Origin: Novosphingobium sp. | GTDB taxonomy: Bacteria > Pseudomonadota > Alphaproteobacteria > Sphingomonadales > Sphingomonadaceae | Direction: 5' to 3' | Assembly: GCA_024236175.1 (NCBI GenBank) | Contig: JACKKY010000007.1 | Coordinates: 62,001 to 126,000 of the forward strand | DNA length: 64,000 bases | Shown here: positions 8,546-17,128 of the stretch, piece after piece | How the letters are laid out: each line of letters opens with the position of its first letter | Position numbering within the stretch: position 1 is the first letter of the stretch | The notes under the pieces: model-generated | What the model was told of the DNA's origin: nothing | Database searches by the model: none | The model's input: only the letters and a program-made list of their open reading frames with translations | Position numbers and translations under genes: made by a program

Positions 8546-8569
8546 CGCTTCCCCTAGATGCGGGAAGCG
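8546..8569. repeat. Inverted repeat in the dnaA leader
   Basis: Perfect 8-bp arms CGCTTCCC and GGGAAGCG around an 8-nt loop, 86 bp upstream of the dnaA start codon. In the transcript this would be a stable hairpin well before the ribosome binding site. It could be an mRNA stability or regulatory element, or an operator; nothing in the sequence decides. Confidence 0.5.
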
Positions 8570-8815
8570 ACAAGCATTCTCTCTCGTATGATCAACGGCC
8601 GGGTCCGCTCCGGCCGAAGAACTTCTTAAGTGGGTCGCTTGGCGGAGGGCAAGGCGCTCGTCGTAAAAAAAATGAAATAATTGCCTTGACAGGGCAGGAC
8701 CCCCGGAAAACTCTTCCTGAAGGTATTAACCCTATGAATTACATATGGCTTTTAGCCAACATGCTTCGCGAATCGCGGGAATTCAACAACTTCGAAAATC
8801 GGCACGTCTAAAGCT

Positions 8816-8842
8816 CTTCGAAGCAGAGTTAATGCTTCGAAG
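8816..8842. repeat. 10-bp inverted repeat between rpsT and dnaA
   Basis: Perfect arms CTTCGAAGCA and TGCTTCGAAG around GAGTTAA, 70 bp downstream of the rpsT stop. Each arm itself contains the palindrome CTTCGAAG. On the minus strand it is followed by AGCTTTAG, a poor U-tract, so it may be an rpsT 3' stabiliser, a weak terminator or a protein-binding site. Confidence 0.5.
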
Positions 8843-8911
8843 ATATGCTTTCCACATGTTCTGTTTTCGTCCCGCCCGATGCTCTCGGCGGGGCCGAATC
8901 GGCTCAGCGAA

Positions 8912-9172
8912 TCAGAGTGCGGCGATGCGCTTGCTGAGTCGCGACAGCTTCCGGGCGGCAGTGTTCTTGTGAACGACGCCGCGCGCGACACCGCGCGCGA
9001 GTTCCGGCTGGGCCACCTTGAATGCTTCGGCTGCCGCTGCCTTGTCACCGCCCTCGATAGCGGCCTCGACATTCTTTACGAATGTGCGAATGCGGCTCAT
9101 GCGATTGCCGTTGATGACGGCACGGCGCTGGTTGCGGCGGATGCGCTTGCGGGCTTGCGGCGTATTGGCCAT
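8912..9172 (-). CDS. rpsT: 30S ribosomal protein S20
   Basis: 86-residue basic protein of the small ribosomal subunit that binds 16S rRNA. It starts MANTPQARKRIRRNQRR and is lysine/arginine- and alanine-rich with a three-helix pattern; KNTAARKLSRLSKRI at the end is typical of S20. It has the usual length for the family. It lies upstream of dnaA on the same strand, separated by 451 bp. AGAGGTCGAAGAG precedes the ATG. Confidence 0.97.
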   Translation of the reverse strand: MANTPQARKRIRRNQRRAVINGNRMSRIRTFVKNVEAAIEGGDKAAAAEAFKVAQPELARGVARGVVHKNTAARKLSRLSKRIAAL

Positions 9173-9416
9173 GAAACTCTTCGACCTCTGTTTCGTTCGG
9201 CTGCGTTTGGCGCATGCCGGTAAGAATGTTCAATCTCGTGCAAAAACGCGAGGCTGACATTCGTCACCTCGCGGGAAGCGCGGCCCTTAGCGGCGGGGCG
9301 CCGGATCGTCAAGCAAATGCCGCCCCGACAGATACCGGCCGCATAGCGCATGCGAGCCCGACAAGCCATGAAAGGAGCCGTCCCGTGCCGAAAACAGACT
9401 GGTGTGAGGCGCCGCG

Positions 9417-10337
9417 ATGAGCGTCAGGATCGGCATGGGGCCGGGATTGGGAGCACAGCTTTCTCCCGGCGAATACTGGCGCTGGATCGACCATTGCGAA
9501 GAGTCGGGCGTCGACAGCCTCTGGCATTCCGACCAGTTGCTCGGCTCCACGCTGGAGCCGGTGACGATGCTTGCGGCGCTTGCCGCCCGTACGAGCCGCA
9601 TGCGCTTCGGCACGAACGCGCTCGTCCTGCCGTTCCGCGATCCGGTGGTGATCGCCAAGGAATTCGCGACGGTGGATCTCGTCGGCGGCGGCCGGCTGCT
9701 GCCGGTCTTCGGCGTCGGTGCCGCTTCGGACCCCTACTGGAATGCGACGGGGGTGAGCAGCAAGGGGCGCGGCGGGCGGGCCAACGAAGCGATCGAGCTC
9801 GTGCGCCTGCTGCTGGATTGCGAGCAGGTCGAATTCGAGGGCTCGCACTACCGTTATCACGGCCCGGGCATGCATCCCCGACCGGCCAGGTCGATCCCGC
9901 TCTGGATCGGGGGCAACTCGCCGGCCGCGCTTCGGCGCACCGCTGCACTCGGCGACGGGTGGCTGGGCAGCCTGATGGGGCCGGCGAGGGCCGGCGCGGC
10001 GCGGCGCGGGATCGAAGCCGCGCTTGCCGAAACCGGGCGTACGATCGATTCGGATCATTACGGCGTTACCCTGTTCATGCGCATCGGTTCGGCGGACGAT
10101 CCGCAGGTTGAAGGGGCGCGGCAGGGCCTGCTCTCGCGCATGAAGCAGATGGACAGGAGCGTCGGGGACGATGCTTTCGCCGTCGGCCCGCCGGAAGAGA
10201 TCGTCGCCCTGATCAGGAATTTCGTCTCAGAAGGTATGTCGAAATTCGTCGCGCTGCCGATGGCCAGCGATTTCGGGGACCTGATGGAGCAGACGTCGCT
10301 TCTCGTCCGCGAGGTGCTGCCCGCCGTGGAGGACTAG
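9417..10337 (+). CDS. LLM-class flavin-dependent oxidoreductase
   Basis: Luciferase-like monooxygenase fold (TIM barrel), 306 residues. It shows the family pattern of an N-terminal strand (RIGMGPGLG), a WHSDQLLGS segment where an aspartate/histidine lines the cofactor pocket, FGTNALVLPFRDPVVIAKEFATVD and GGGRLLPVFGVG. These proteins use FMN or F420; the cofactor cannot be decided here. The substrate is unknown. It stands alone between rpsT (divergent) and mutM (convergent, 25-nt gap). Confidence 0.85.
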   Translation: MSVRIGMGPGLGAQLSPGEYWRWIDHCEESGVDSLWHSDQLLGSTLEPVTMLAALAARTSRMRFGTNALVLPFRDPVVIAKEFATVDLVGGGRLLPVFGVGAASDPYWNATGVSSKGRGGRANEAIELVRLLLDCEQVEFEGSHYRYHGPGMHPRPARSIPLWIGGNSPAALRRTAALGDGWLGSLMGPARAGAARRGIEAALAETGRTIDSDHYGVTLFMRIGSADDPQVEGARQGLLSRMKQMDRSVGDDAFAVGPPEEIVALIRNFVSEGMSKFVALPMASDFGDLMEQTSLLVREVLPAVED

Positions 10338-10362
10338 GCGGTCCGCGCCGGACCGGGCCGAA

Positions 10363-11175
10363 TCATTTCTGGCACTTGCGGCACCAGAAGGTGCTGCGCC
10401 CGCCCTGCACGAAGCGCTGCACCGTCCCCCCGCAGGGACAGGCATCGCCCTCCCTCCCGTAGACGCGCCAGGACGCGGCGAAATAGCCAAGCTCGCCGCT
10501 GGGCTGCGCATAGTCGCGAATGGTCGAGCCGCCCGCCTCGATGGATTCGCTCAGGACTTGCTTGATTGCCGGGACCAGCCTGCCGAGCGCCGCTTTCGAG
10601 ACCCGGCCCGCCTCCTTGTCGGGACGGATATGGGCGCGGTGCAGGGCTTCGCACACGTAGATGTTGCCGAGCCCGGCAACGATTCGCTGGTCCAGCAGCA
10701 TCTGCTTTATCGGCGCGATGCGGTGGCGCAGGGCCTGCGCCAGGTGCTGCGGCGTCAGTTCGTCGCCCAGCGGCTCGGGGCCCATCGCCGCAAAGGGAGG
10801 CCATTGGTCGAGCAGCTTCGTGTCGACCAGGTCGACCGAGCCGAAGCGGCGCGCATCGTTGAGCGCCAGCACATGGCCCGAGCCGGTTTCGATGACGAGA
10901 TGGTCGTGCTTCTCCAGCGTCTCCGGCTCGATCCGCCAGCGCCCGGACATGCCGAGATGGAAGATCATCGTCTGCTCGCGGTCGGTGTGGATGAGGCCGT
11001 ATTTGGCGCGCCGGCCCATGGCGGTGACGGTGGCGCCGGTCATCGCCTGCACCAGACCGGGCGGGAAGGGGCGACGCAGATCGGGGCGGTTGACCGCGAT
11101 GCGCGCGATCCGCTCGCCTTCGAGATAGCGGGCAAGGCCGCGCACGGTGGTTTCGACTTCGGGCAGTTCTGGCAT
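10363..11175 (-). CDS. mutM: Formamidopyrimidine-DNA glycosylase (Fpg)
   Basis: Excises 8-oxoguanine and formamidopyrimidines; 270 residues. The start at 11175 is certain because the catalytic N-terminus must be Pro2-Glu3 (MPELPEVETT). The beta-elimination lysine (RRAKYGL) and the H2TH region (QRIVAGLGNIYVCEALHRA) are present. The C-terminal zinc finger reads C-P-C then C-x2-C, so the first cysteine pair has one intervening residue rather than the two in E. coli. Divergent from ubiE across 155 bp. Confidence 0.95.
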   Translation of the reverse strand: MPELPEVETTVRGLARYLEGERIARIAVNRPDLRRPFPPGLVQAMTGATVTAMGRRAKYGLIHTDREQTMIFHLGMSGRWRIEPETLEKHDHLVIETGSGHVLALNDARRFGSVDLVDTKLLDQWPPFAAMGPEPLGDELTPQHLAQALRHRIAPIKQMLLDQRIVAGLGNIYVCEALHRAHIRPDKEAGRVSKAALGRLVPAIKQVLSESIEAGGSTIRDYAQPSGELGYFAASWRVYGREGDACPCGGTVQRFVQGGRSTFWCRKCQK

Positions 11176-11330
11176 ATCGCGGCGTCTGTCCAGGTCCAGC
11201 TTTGGGGCCCTCGTGCCTCGCACCGGCAGGGAGCCGGTACCGTGCAGCCCCGGCGTCGGCCGGGGCGGACCATGCATCGTCGCTCCCTACAGCCTTTCCG
11301 CTGGACTGAAACTCCCCTAAAGGCCCGCGC

Positions 11331-12062
11331 ATGAGCGAAAAGGTATCCTTCGGCTACGAAAGCGTCAGCCCCGAGGAAAAGACCGAGCGTGTCGGCGCCG
11401 TCTTCTCCAATGTCGCGCGCAAGTATGACGTGATGAACGATGCCATGTCGGCCGGGCTGCACCGGCTGTGGAAGGACCGGTTCGTGCGCCGGGTGAAGCC
11501 GCGACCGGGCGAGGCGATCCTCGACATGGCGGGCGGGACCGGCGACATCGCCTTTCGCCTTGCCGGGGCCGGCGCGGAAGTGACGGTCGCCGACATCAAC
11601 CAGGACATGCTCGACGTCGGTGTCGAACGGGCCATGGAGCGCGGCGTCGACGGCCTGGTCTGGTCGTGCCAGAACGCGGAGCGCCTGTCCTACCCGGACG
11701 GCATCTTCGATGCCTACACAATCGCTTTCGGCATCCGCAACGTGACCCATATCGACAAGGCGCTGGCGGAAGCGTTCCGTGTGCTCAAGTTCGGCGGGCG
11801 TTTTTTCTGCCTGGAATTCTCGACGACCGAATGGCCCGGCTTCAAGGAAGCCTACGACGTCTATTCGCACAAGCTCGTGCCGAAGATCGGGGAAGCCATT
11901 GCCGGAGATGCGGAATCCTACCGCTACCTGATCGAATCGATCCGGCGCTTTCCGCCGATGCCCGAATTCGAAGCGATGATCCGCCATGCGGGCTTCGCCC
12001 ATACGAAGGTCGAACCGATCCTCGGCGGGCTGGTCGCGATCCATTCGGGGTGGAAGGTTTGA
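11331..12062 (+). CDS. ubiE: Ubiquinone/menaquinone C-methyltransferase
   Basis: SAM-dependent methyltransferase that C-methylates the ring of ubiquinone (and demethylmenaquinone) intermediates; 243 residues. Signature segments are RKYDVMNDAMSAGLHRLWK near the N-terminus, SAM motif I DMAGGTGDIAFRLA and FGIRNVTHIDKAL. It is followed by a fold-back repeat and then ubiB, so two ubiquinone genes are adjacent; ubiG is at 34 kb. Confidence 0.95.
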   Translation: MSEKVSFGYESVSPEEKTERVGAVFSNVARKYDVMNDAMSAGLHRLWKDRFVRRVKPRPGEAILDMAGGTGDIAFRLAGAGAEVTVADINQDMLDVGVERAMERGVDGLVWSCQNAERLSYPDGIFDAYTIAFGIRNVTHIDKALAEAFRVLKFGGRFFCLEFSTTEWPGFKEAYDVYSHKLVPKIGEAIAGDAESYRYLIESIRRFPPMPEFEAMIRHAGFAHTKVEPILGGLVAIHSGWKV

Positions 12063-12079
12063 GCAGGCTTCATTCTGTT

Positions 12080-12216
12080 CCCCTCCCGCAAGCGGGAGGG
12101 GCCAGGGGTGGGCACGCGGCGAATTGCGTCGCGCTGGGCCGAAAGGCCCACCCCGCTGCGGCTCGCGCCTGCGTTGCAGACGCGAGTCTCGCTGCCCCTC
12201 CCGCTTGCGGGAGGGG
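12080..12216. repeat. Fold-back repeat element between ubiE and ubiB
   Basis: A 137-bp element bounded by two copies of the same 22-bp palindrome in opposite orientation: arms CCCCTCCCGC with AA in the centre at 12080-12101, and with TT in the centre at 12195-12216. The interior has further self-complementarity (GTGGGC / GCCCAC; GGGCC GAAA GGCCC). A single related palindrome is at 2497. The right end supplies the purine-rich GGGAGGGGAGGG directly before the ubiB GTG start. The structure resembles a paired REP or MITE-like element. Confidence 0.8.
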
Positions 12217-12225
12217 AGGGCAAGC

Positions 12226-13779
12226 GTGACCGGATCCGCCACTCATATATCGCGCCTGCTGCGCTGGGGCCGGGTGCTTGCCCGACACGGTGCGCTCAGG
12301 CTGATCGAGCAGGGCCGCAACACCCCGGCGCCGGTCAGGCGACTGTGCCGTCTCGCCCGGTTCGGCACTATCCAGCCCCGGGTTCCGGATTATGCCGGCG
12401 CCTTTCAGGATATCGGCCCGGCGGCGATCAAGCTTGGCCAGACGCTGGCCACCCGGCCCGACCTCGTCGGCCTCGAGGCGGCGCAAAACCTCCTGACCCT
12501 GCAGGACAGCCTGCCGCCGGTTCCCTTCGAGGCGATACGGCGCCAGATGGAAGCGGCTTTCGGCTGCCCGCCCGAAGAGCTGTTCGACCATGTCGAGCCC
12601 GAGGCGGTCGGTTCGGCGTCTATCGCCCAGGTCCACCGCGCCGTGACCAAGGACGGGCTGGACGTTGCCGTCAAGGTGCTGCGGCCCGGCATCCGCGAGA
12701 AGTTTGCCCGCGATATCGAGACCTATGAATGGACCGCCGCGCATCTCGAAGCGCTCGGCGGGGAGGCGGCGCGGCTGCGCCCCCGCGCGATAATCGCCAA
12801 TTTCAGGCGCTGGACGGTGCGCGAACTCGATCTGCGGCGTGAAGCGGCATCCGCTTCCGAACTGGCCGAGGCGATGAAAAGCCACGAGGGCTATCGCGTC
12901 CCGGCGATCGACTGGGACCGCACCAACGGCAGCGTGCTGACGATCGAGTGGATCGACGGCATCAAGATCAGCGACCTCGATGCGCTCAGGGCTGCCGGGC
13001 ACGATCTGCCCGCGCTGGCGCGGCGGCTGGTGCTGGCCTTCCTCAGCCAGGCGATCGACGCCGGCTTTTTCCACGCCGACATGCACCAGGGCAATCTGTT
13101 CGTGCAGGAAGACGGGACCATCGCGGTGATCGATTTCGGCATCATGGGCCGGATCGACCGCAGGGCGCGGCAATGGCTTGCCGAGATCCTCTATGGCCTG
13201 ACCACCGGCAACTACCGGCGCGTCGCCGAAATCCATTTCGAGGCGCAGTACGTGCCGAGCTATCATTCGGTCGAGGAATTCGCCACGGCGCTGCGTGCCG
13301 TGGGCGAACCGATGCGCGGCAAGCCGGTGAGCGAGCTGTCGGTCGGCCAGATGCTCGACGGGCTGTTCGCCATTACCCGCGACTTCGACATGCAGACTCA
13401 GCCCCACCTGCTGTTGCTGCAGAAAACCATGGTCATGGTCGAAGGGCTGGCCACCGCTCTCGATCCTGCCATAAACATGTGGGATGTCGCCGGGCCTTTC
13501 GTGAAAAACTGGATTCGCGACGAACTGGGCCCGGAGGCGGCGCTGGCCGACCGGCTGCGCGAGGATACGCAGACCCTGCTGCGCCTGCCGGAGCTGATCC
13601 GGCGGATCGAGGACCGGTACCCGCCCCGGGGCGGCGCGCCGGAGCAGGCACCGCTGCCGGAAGTCGAGCTGATGTGGGCGCGTAAACGCCGAAGTAACCA
13701 TTGGATGCGCTATATACTGGCCGCGCTTGCAGGGGGGGCGCTGGCATGGGCGATGATGCAGGGCGGACTGCTGGGATAG
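12226..13779 (+). CDS. ubiB: UbiB (ABC1/ADCK) family protein for ubiquinone synthesis
   Basis: Atypical protein-kinase-like ATPase needed for coenzyme Q biosynthesis, attached to the inner membrane. From the GTG at 12226 it is 517 residues. The start is chosen for GAGGGGAGGGCAAGC in front of it. Visible are the family KxGQ motif (AAIKLGQTLATRPDL), EAVGSASIAQVH replacing the P-loop, the VAVKVLRPG lysine, HADMHQGNLF and DFGIMGR. A C-terminal hydrophobic helix (ILAALAGGALAWAMM) fits membrane anchoring. Confidence 0.93.
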   Translation: MTGSATHISRLLRWGRVLARHGALRLIEQGRNTPAPVRRLCRLARFGTIQPRVPDYAGAFQDIGPAAIKLGQTLATRPDLVGLEAAQNLLTLQDSLPPVPFEAIRRQMEAAFGCPPEELFDHVEPEAVGSASIAQVHRAVTKDGLDVAVKVLRPGIREKFARDIETYEWTAAHLEALGGEAARLRPRAIIANFRRWTVRELDLRREAASASELAEAMKSHEGYRVPAIDWDRTNGSVLTIEWIDGIKISDLDALRAAGHDLPALARRLVLAFLSQAIDAGFFHADMHQGNLFVQEDGTIAVIDFGIMGRIDRRARQWLAEILYGLTTGNYRRVAEIHFEAQYVPSYHSVEEFATALRAVGEPMRGKPVSELSVGQMLDGLFAITRDFDMQTQPHLLLLQKTMVMVEGLATALDPAINMWDVAGPFVKNWIRDELGPEAALADRLREDTQTLLRLPELIRRIEDRYPPRGGAPEQAPLPEVELMWARKRRSNHWMRYILAALAGGALAWAMMQGGLLG

Positions 13780-14882
13780 CGGCCGAAGGCGCGCCGGCGT
13801 GGGACCGGTTCGCCCACTGGCCGGCCTTTCGTGCGCGCCTCGCACTGCTAGCGCTGGTGCTGGTGCTGATCGCTTCGGCCATGGTGCCGATCACCGCCGG
13901 GCGATCAACCGTCGAGACCAAGTCCTTCGTCGAGAACCTCGTCGGCGAAGAGAAGGGCCCGGAACGCAAGCGCGACGACGACCTTGCCCTCTACGACAGG
14001 GCGATCGAACGCATCCAGAAGGGCGAGAACTACTACGACTTCATCGTCGAGGAGCATCGCCAGGCCAACTACCCCGTAAGGCCGGGCCTGGCCGTGCGCC
14101 TGCCGACGCTGGCCTATATCGATGCCTGGCTGGGCGAGCCGGGGCAGATCGTCATGGCGATGGTGCTGATGATCGCGGTGCTCCTCGCCTGGTGGCGAAG
14201 GCTCGGAGACGAGCCGGGAGGCCCCCGGCACAGGCTGATCGCCATGTCGCTGCTGTTCGTCGGCGTGTCGCTCGGCCTCAACCGTTACTATTTCGTGCTG
14301 CACGAGCTGTGGGCGGGAATGCTGCTGGTCCTTTCCTTCGGCTTGCACCGGCCCGGGAAATGGGGCGCTTCGCTCGCCGTCGCCGCGCTGGCCGTCGCGA
14401 TCCGGGAGCATGCGCTGCCTTTCGTCCTGCTGATGGGAGCCATGGCCTTCTGGCGGCGCGACTGGAAGGAAGGCGCCGCCTGGACCGCACTGACCGTCGC
14501 CTTCCTGGTGGCGCTGGCGGTGCATCTCTCGATCGTTTCGGAGCTGGTGCTGCCGAGCGAACGGCCTTCCGATCCCTGGCTTGTCATGCGCGGCCTTTCC
14601 GGCTGGCTTTCCAACATCGCGCTTTCCAGCAACCTGCGCTTCCTGCCGCACTGGCTGGCGGGACCCGCGGTCATCCTGATGGTGCTGGGCTGGTGCGGAT
14701 GGCGCTCTCCGGCCGGCACTTTCGGCACGTTCCTGTTTCTGGGATACGGCCTTGCATTCATGCTGGCGGGCAGGCCCGACAACTTCTACTGGGGGGCCGT
14801 GATTGCGCCCGCCATGTTCATGGGGCTTGCCTTCGTTCCGCGTTTTTCGCGCTCACTGGTTAACGCCGCCTTGGCAAAGTAA
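13746..14882 (+). CDS. Polytopic membrane protein, unknown function
   Basis: I do not recognise this 378-residue protein. About nine hydrophobic segments are visible (ALLALVLVLIASAMVPI, IVMAMVLMIAVLLAWW, LIAMSLLFVGVSLGL and others), with a roughly 80-residue charged, likely extracytosolic loop after the first. The start at 13746 is preceded by a G-run and overlaps the ubiB 3' end by 34 nt, suggesting coupling. An in-frame TTG at 13701 is an alternative. The pattern resembles glycosyltransferase-C or dolichyl-phosphate-type membrane proteins, but no catalytic motif can be pointed to. Confidence 0.75.
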   Translation: MGDDAGRTAGIAAEGAPAWDRFAHWPAFRARLALLALVLVLIASAMVPITAGRSTVETKSFVENLVGEEKGPERKRDDDLALYDRAIERIQKGENYYDFIVEEHRQANYPVRPGLAVRLPTLAYIDAWLGEPGQIVMAMVLMIAVLLAWWRRLGDEPGGPRHRLIAMSLLFVGVSLGLNRYYFVLHELWAGMLLVLSFGLHRPGKWGASLAVAALAVAIREHALPFVLLMGAMAFWRRDWKEGAAWTALTVAFLVALAVHLSIVSELVLPSERPSDPWLVMRGLSGWLSNIALSSNLRFLPHWLAGPAVILMVLGWCGWRSPAGTFGTFLFLGYGLAFMLAGRPDNFYWGAVIAPAMFMGLAFVPRFSRSLVNAALAK

Positions 14883-14919
14883 TTGCACGTAAACCTTCGC
14901 TGTTGCAAAAAAGCCAACC

Positions 14920-16554
14920 ATGAATGATCCGGAAACCACGAACGGCCCGCGTGTTCTCCTGATCGTGGGCGGCGGCATTGCCGCTTACAAAGCCTGCGAA
15001 CTCGTCCGGATGATCAAGAAGGGCGGCGGGGACGTGACTTGCGTGCTGACGGAAGGCGGCGCGCAATTCGTCACGCCCATGGCGCTGGCGGCGCTTTCGG
15101 GCAACCCCGTCTACACCACCCTGTGGGACCTCAAGAACGAGGTCGAGATGGGCCATATCGAGCTTTCGCGTGAAGCCGACCTGATCGTCGTATGCCCCGC
15201 GACCGCGAACCTGCTCGCCAAGATGGCGTCGGGGATCGCCGACGATCTCGCAACCACCGTGCTGCTCGCCACCGACAAGCCGGTGATGGCGGTCCCGGCC
15301 ATGAACGTGCGCATGTGGGAGCACGCTGCGACCCGGAAGAACGTCGAGACCCTGCGCGAAGCCGGCGTCTTCGTGATGGAGCCCGACGAAGGCGCGATGG
15401 CTTGCGGCGAATTCGGGCCCGGCCGCTTGCCCGAGCCTGTCGAAGTGTGGGGCCAGATAGCCTGGGCGCTGGACATCGATCCCGGCGAACTGCCCGCGCT
15501 GCCCCGGCCCGAGCCTGCCGAGCCCCAACAGATCGAGCAGATCGATACTGATTTCGAGCAGGCCGAGGACATCGGGCTCGGCGGCTTGTCCGCCTCCATG
15601 ATCATCCGCAGCCCGAAAGCGACCCTGGAACTCGACAAGGAGCCGCCGCTCGACGAAGCGGAATTCTCAGGCGAGTATATCCCGCCGGGCGAGGCGCCGC
15701 TTCCCGGGGAAGAGCCACAGGGCGAAGAAGCGCCGCCGCCGCTCAATCTCGACAGTCCGCTGCTTTCGAAGAAGGGAACTGCCCGCGCGGCGCCGCCCAC
15801 CGATCCGGAAGCGCTCAATCACCTGGTTTCCGGCAAGGTCGACGCGCCCGAGCCGTTCGAGGAAGAAGTCCTGGCGCCTCCCATCGTCTTCGAAGGCGAT
15901 CCCGAGGATCTGCCGCTTTACGGCAAGCATGTGCTGGTGACGGCCGGCCCGACGCATGAGGCGATCGACCCGGTCCGCTACATAGCCAACCGCTCGTCCG
16001 GCAAGCAGGGGTACGCCATTGCCGCCGCAGCCGCCGCCGCGGGCGCGCGCGTGACGCTGGTTTCCGGGCCGGTGAACCTGATGACTCCTCCCGGGGTCAC
16101 CCGTGTCGATGTGGAAAGCGCCGAGGATATGGCCGATGCGGTCAAGAATGCCTTGCCCGCGGATGTCGCCGTGATGGTAGCGGCCGTCGCCGACTGGCGG
16201 CCGAAGGAATTCGCGACGGAAAAGATCAAGAAGCGCGGGGACGCGCCGCCGGCGCTCATGCTCACGGAGAATCCGGACATTCTCGCCAATCTGGCCGGCG
16301 ATACGAGGCGCCCCGAACTGCTGATCGGATTCGCCGCCGAAACCGAAAATGTGCTCAAGCACGCCAAGGAAAAGCGCAAGCGCAAGGGCGCCGACTGGAT
16401 CATCGCCAACGATGTTACCGGCGACACGATGGGCGGGGCGACCAACACTGTCCACATCGTTTCCGGCGACGAAGTTGAAAGCCTGCCGGAAATGCCCAAG
16501 GAGGACGTCGCCCACGCTCTGGTGGAAAGGATCATCGATGCAGTCACCCGGTAA
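14920..16554 (+). CDS. coaBC: Bifunctional phosphopantothenoylcysteine decarboxylase / phosphopantothenate-cysteine ligase
   Basis: Two consecutive steps of coenzyme A synthesis. The N-terminal CoaC flavoprotein domain (1-185) has His79 in MGHIELS, PAMNVRMW (126-133) and catalytic Cys162 in MACGEFGPGR. The C-terminal CoaB domain (from about 343) has TAGPTHEAIDPVRYI, NRSSGKQGY and the EKIKKR lysines. The protein is 544 residues, about 140 longer than the usual roughly 400, because of an acidic proline-rich linker between the domains (about 190-342). The dut start lies inside its last codons (17-nt overlap). Confidence 0.94.
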   Translation: MNDPETTNGPRVLLIVGGGIAAYKACELVRMIKKGGGDVTCVLTEGGAQFVTPMALAALSGNPVYTTLWDLKNEVEMGHIELSREADLIVVCPATANLLAKMASGIADDLATTVLLATDKPVMAVPAMNVRMWEHAATRKNVETLREAGVFVMEPDEGAMACGEFGPGRLPEPVEVWGQIAWALDIDPGELPALPRPEPAEPQQIEQIDTDFEQAEDIGLGGLSASMIIRSPKATLELDKEPPLDEAEFSGEYIPPGEAPLPGEEPQGEEAPPPLNLDSPLLSKKGTARAAPPTDPEALNHLVSGKVDAPEPFEEEVLAPPIVFEGDPEDLPLYGKHVLVTAGPTHEAIDPVRYIANRSSGKQGYAIAAAAAAAGARVTLVSGPVNLMTPPGVTRVDVESAEDMADAVKNALPADVAVMVAAVADWRPKEFATEKIKKRGDAPPALMLTENPDILANLAGDTRRPELLIGFAAETENVLKHAKEKRKRKGADWIIANDVTGDTMGGATNTVHIVSGDEVESLPEMPKEDVAHALVERIIDAVTR

Positions 16555-17008
16555 CGTTCCGGTACCGGTCAAGCGTCTGGGCCATTTCGAAGGTCTGGAA
16601 CTGCCCGCCTACGCCACCGACGGCGCGGCCGGAATGGATGTGCTGGCTGCCGAAGACGTGACGCTGGCGCCCGGTGCGCGCCACGCGGTAGCCACCGGGA
16701 TCGCCGTTGCCATCCCGCACGGCTTCGAGATCCAGGTGCGTCCCCGCTCGGGCCTTGCGCTCAAGCACGGCATCACCGTTCCTAACACGCCCGGCACCAT
16801 CGATTCTGACTACCGGGGCGAAGTGAAGGTGATCCTCATCAACCACGGCAGCGACGCCTTCGAGATTCGCCGGGGCGACCGTATCGCCCAGCTGGTTCTG
16901 GCCCCCGTCACCCGGGCGAGCTGGCTACCGGTCGATGAGCTCGACGAGACCGAGCGCGGCGAAGGCGGCTTCGGCTCGACCGGCGGGGTCGTCGCCCTCG
17001 GCAACTAG
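16538..17008 (+). CDS. dut: dUTP diphosphatase
   Basis: Trimeric dUTPase hydrolysing dUTP to dUMP and pyrophosphate, 156 residues. The five family motifs are visible: DGAAGMDVLA, PRSGLALKHG, NTPGTIDSDYRGE, RGDRIAQLVL and the C-terminal GGFGSTG arm. It overlaps coaBC by 17 nt, with GGAAAGG upstream of the ATG inside coaBC, so the pair is translationally linked. The coaBC-dut pairing is common in proteobacteria. Confidence 0.95.
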   Translation: MQSPGNVPVPVKRLGHFEGLELPAYATDGAAGMDVLAAEDVTLAPGARHAVATGIAVAIPHGFEIQVRPRSGLALKHGITVPNTPGTIDSDYRGEVKVILINHGSDAFEIRRGDRIAQLVLAPVTRASWLPVDELDETERGEGGFGSTGGVVALGN

Positions 17009-17128
17009 GGCGAACCGCCCCTTCCACGATTGTCGGCTACCCGGCCAGCCCGGCAATGCGCCGGGCCGTGCTTCTTATTTCGGGCGGTGATGCTATGACC
17101 GCTCCGGACAACAAGGGCGGGGATTACT

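Larger units (their letters stand above)
8461..8911. other. Gene-free dnaA-rpsT intergenic region
   Basis: These 451 bp are less GC-rich than their surroundings, with A/T-rich patches at 8663-8685 and 8720-8850. I see two clean inverted repeats (8546-8569 and 8816-8842), a TTGACA hexamer at 8686 without a convincing -10, and one weak DnaA-box-like 9-mer, CTTTCCACA, near 8847. There is no cluster of consensus DnaA boxes, so I do not call oriC. It presumably holds the dnaA promoter and leader and the rpsT 3' end. Confidence 0.6.

Noticed and set aside
8734..8811. 25-codon ORF (MNYIWLLANML...) with an upstream TTGACA, as a leader peptide
   Set aside because: No convincing -10 element, a weakly spaced ribosome binding site and no downstream gene on that strand for it to control.
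8461..8911. Chromosomal origin oriC next to dnaA
   Set aside because: Only one weak 9-mer (CTTTCCACA) resembles a DnaA box; there is no cluster, and in many alphaproteobacteria oriC is not beside dnaA.
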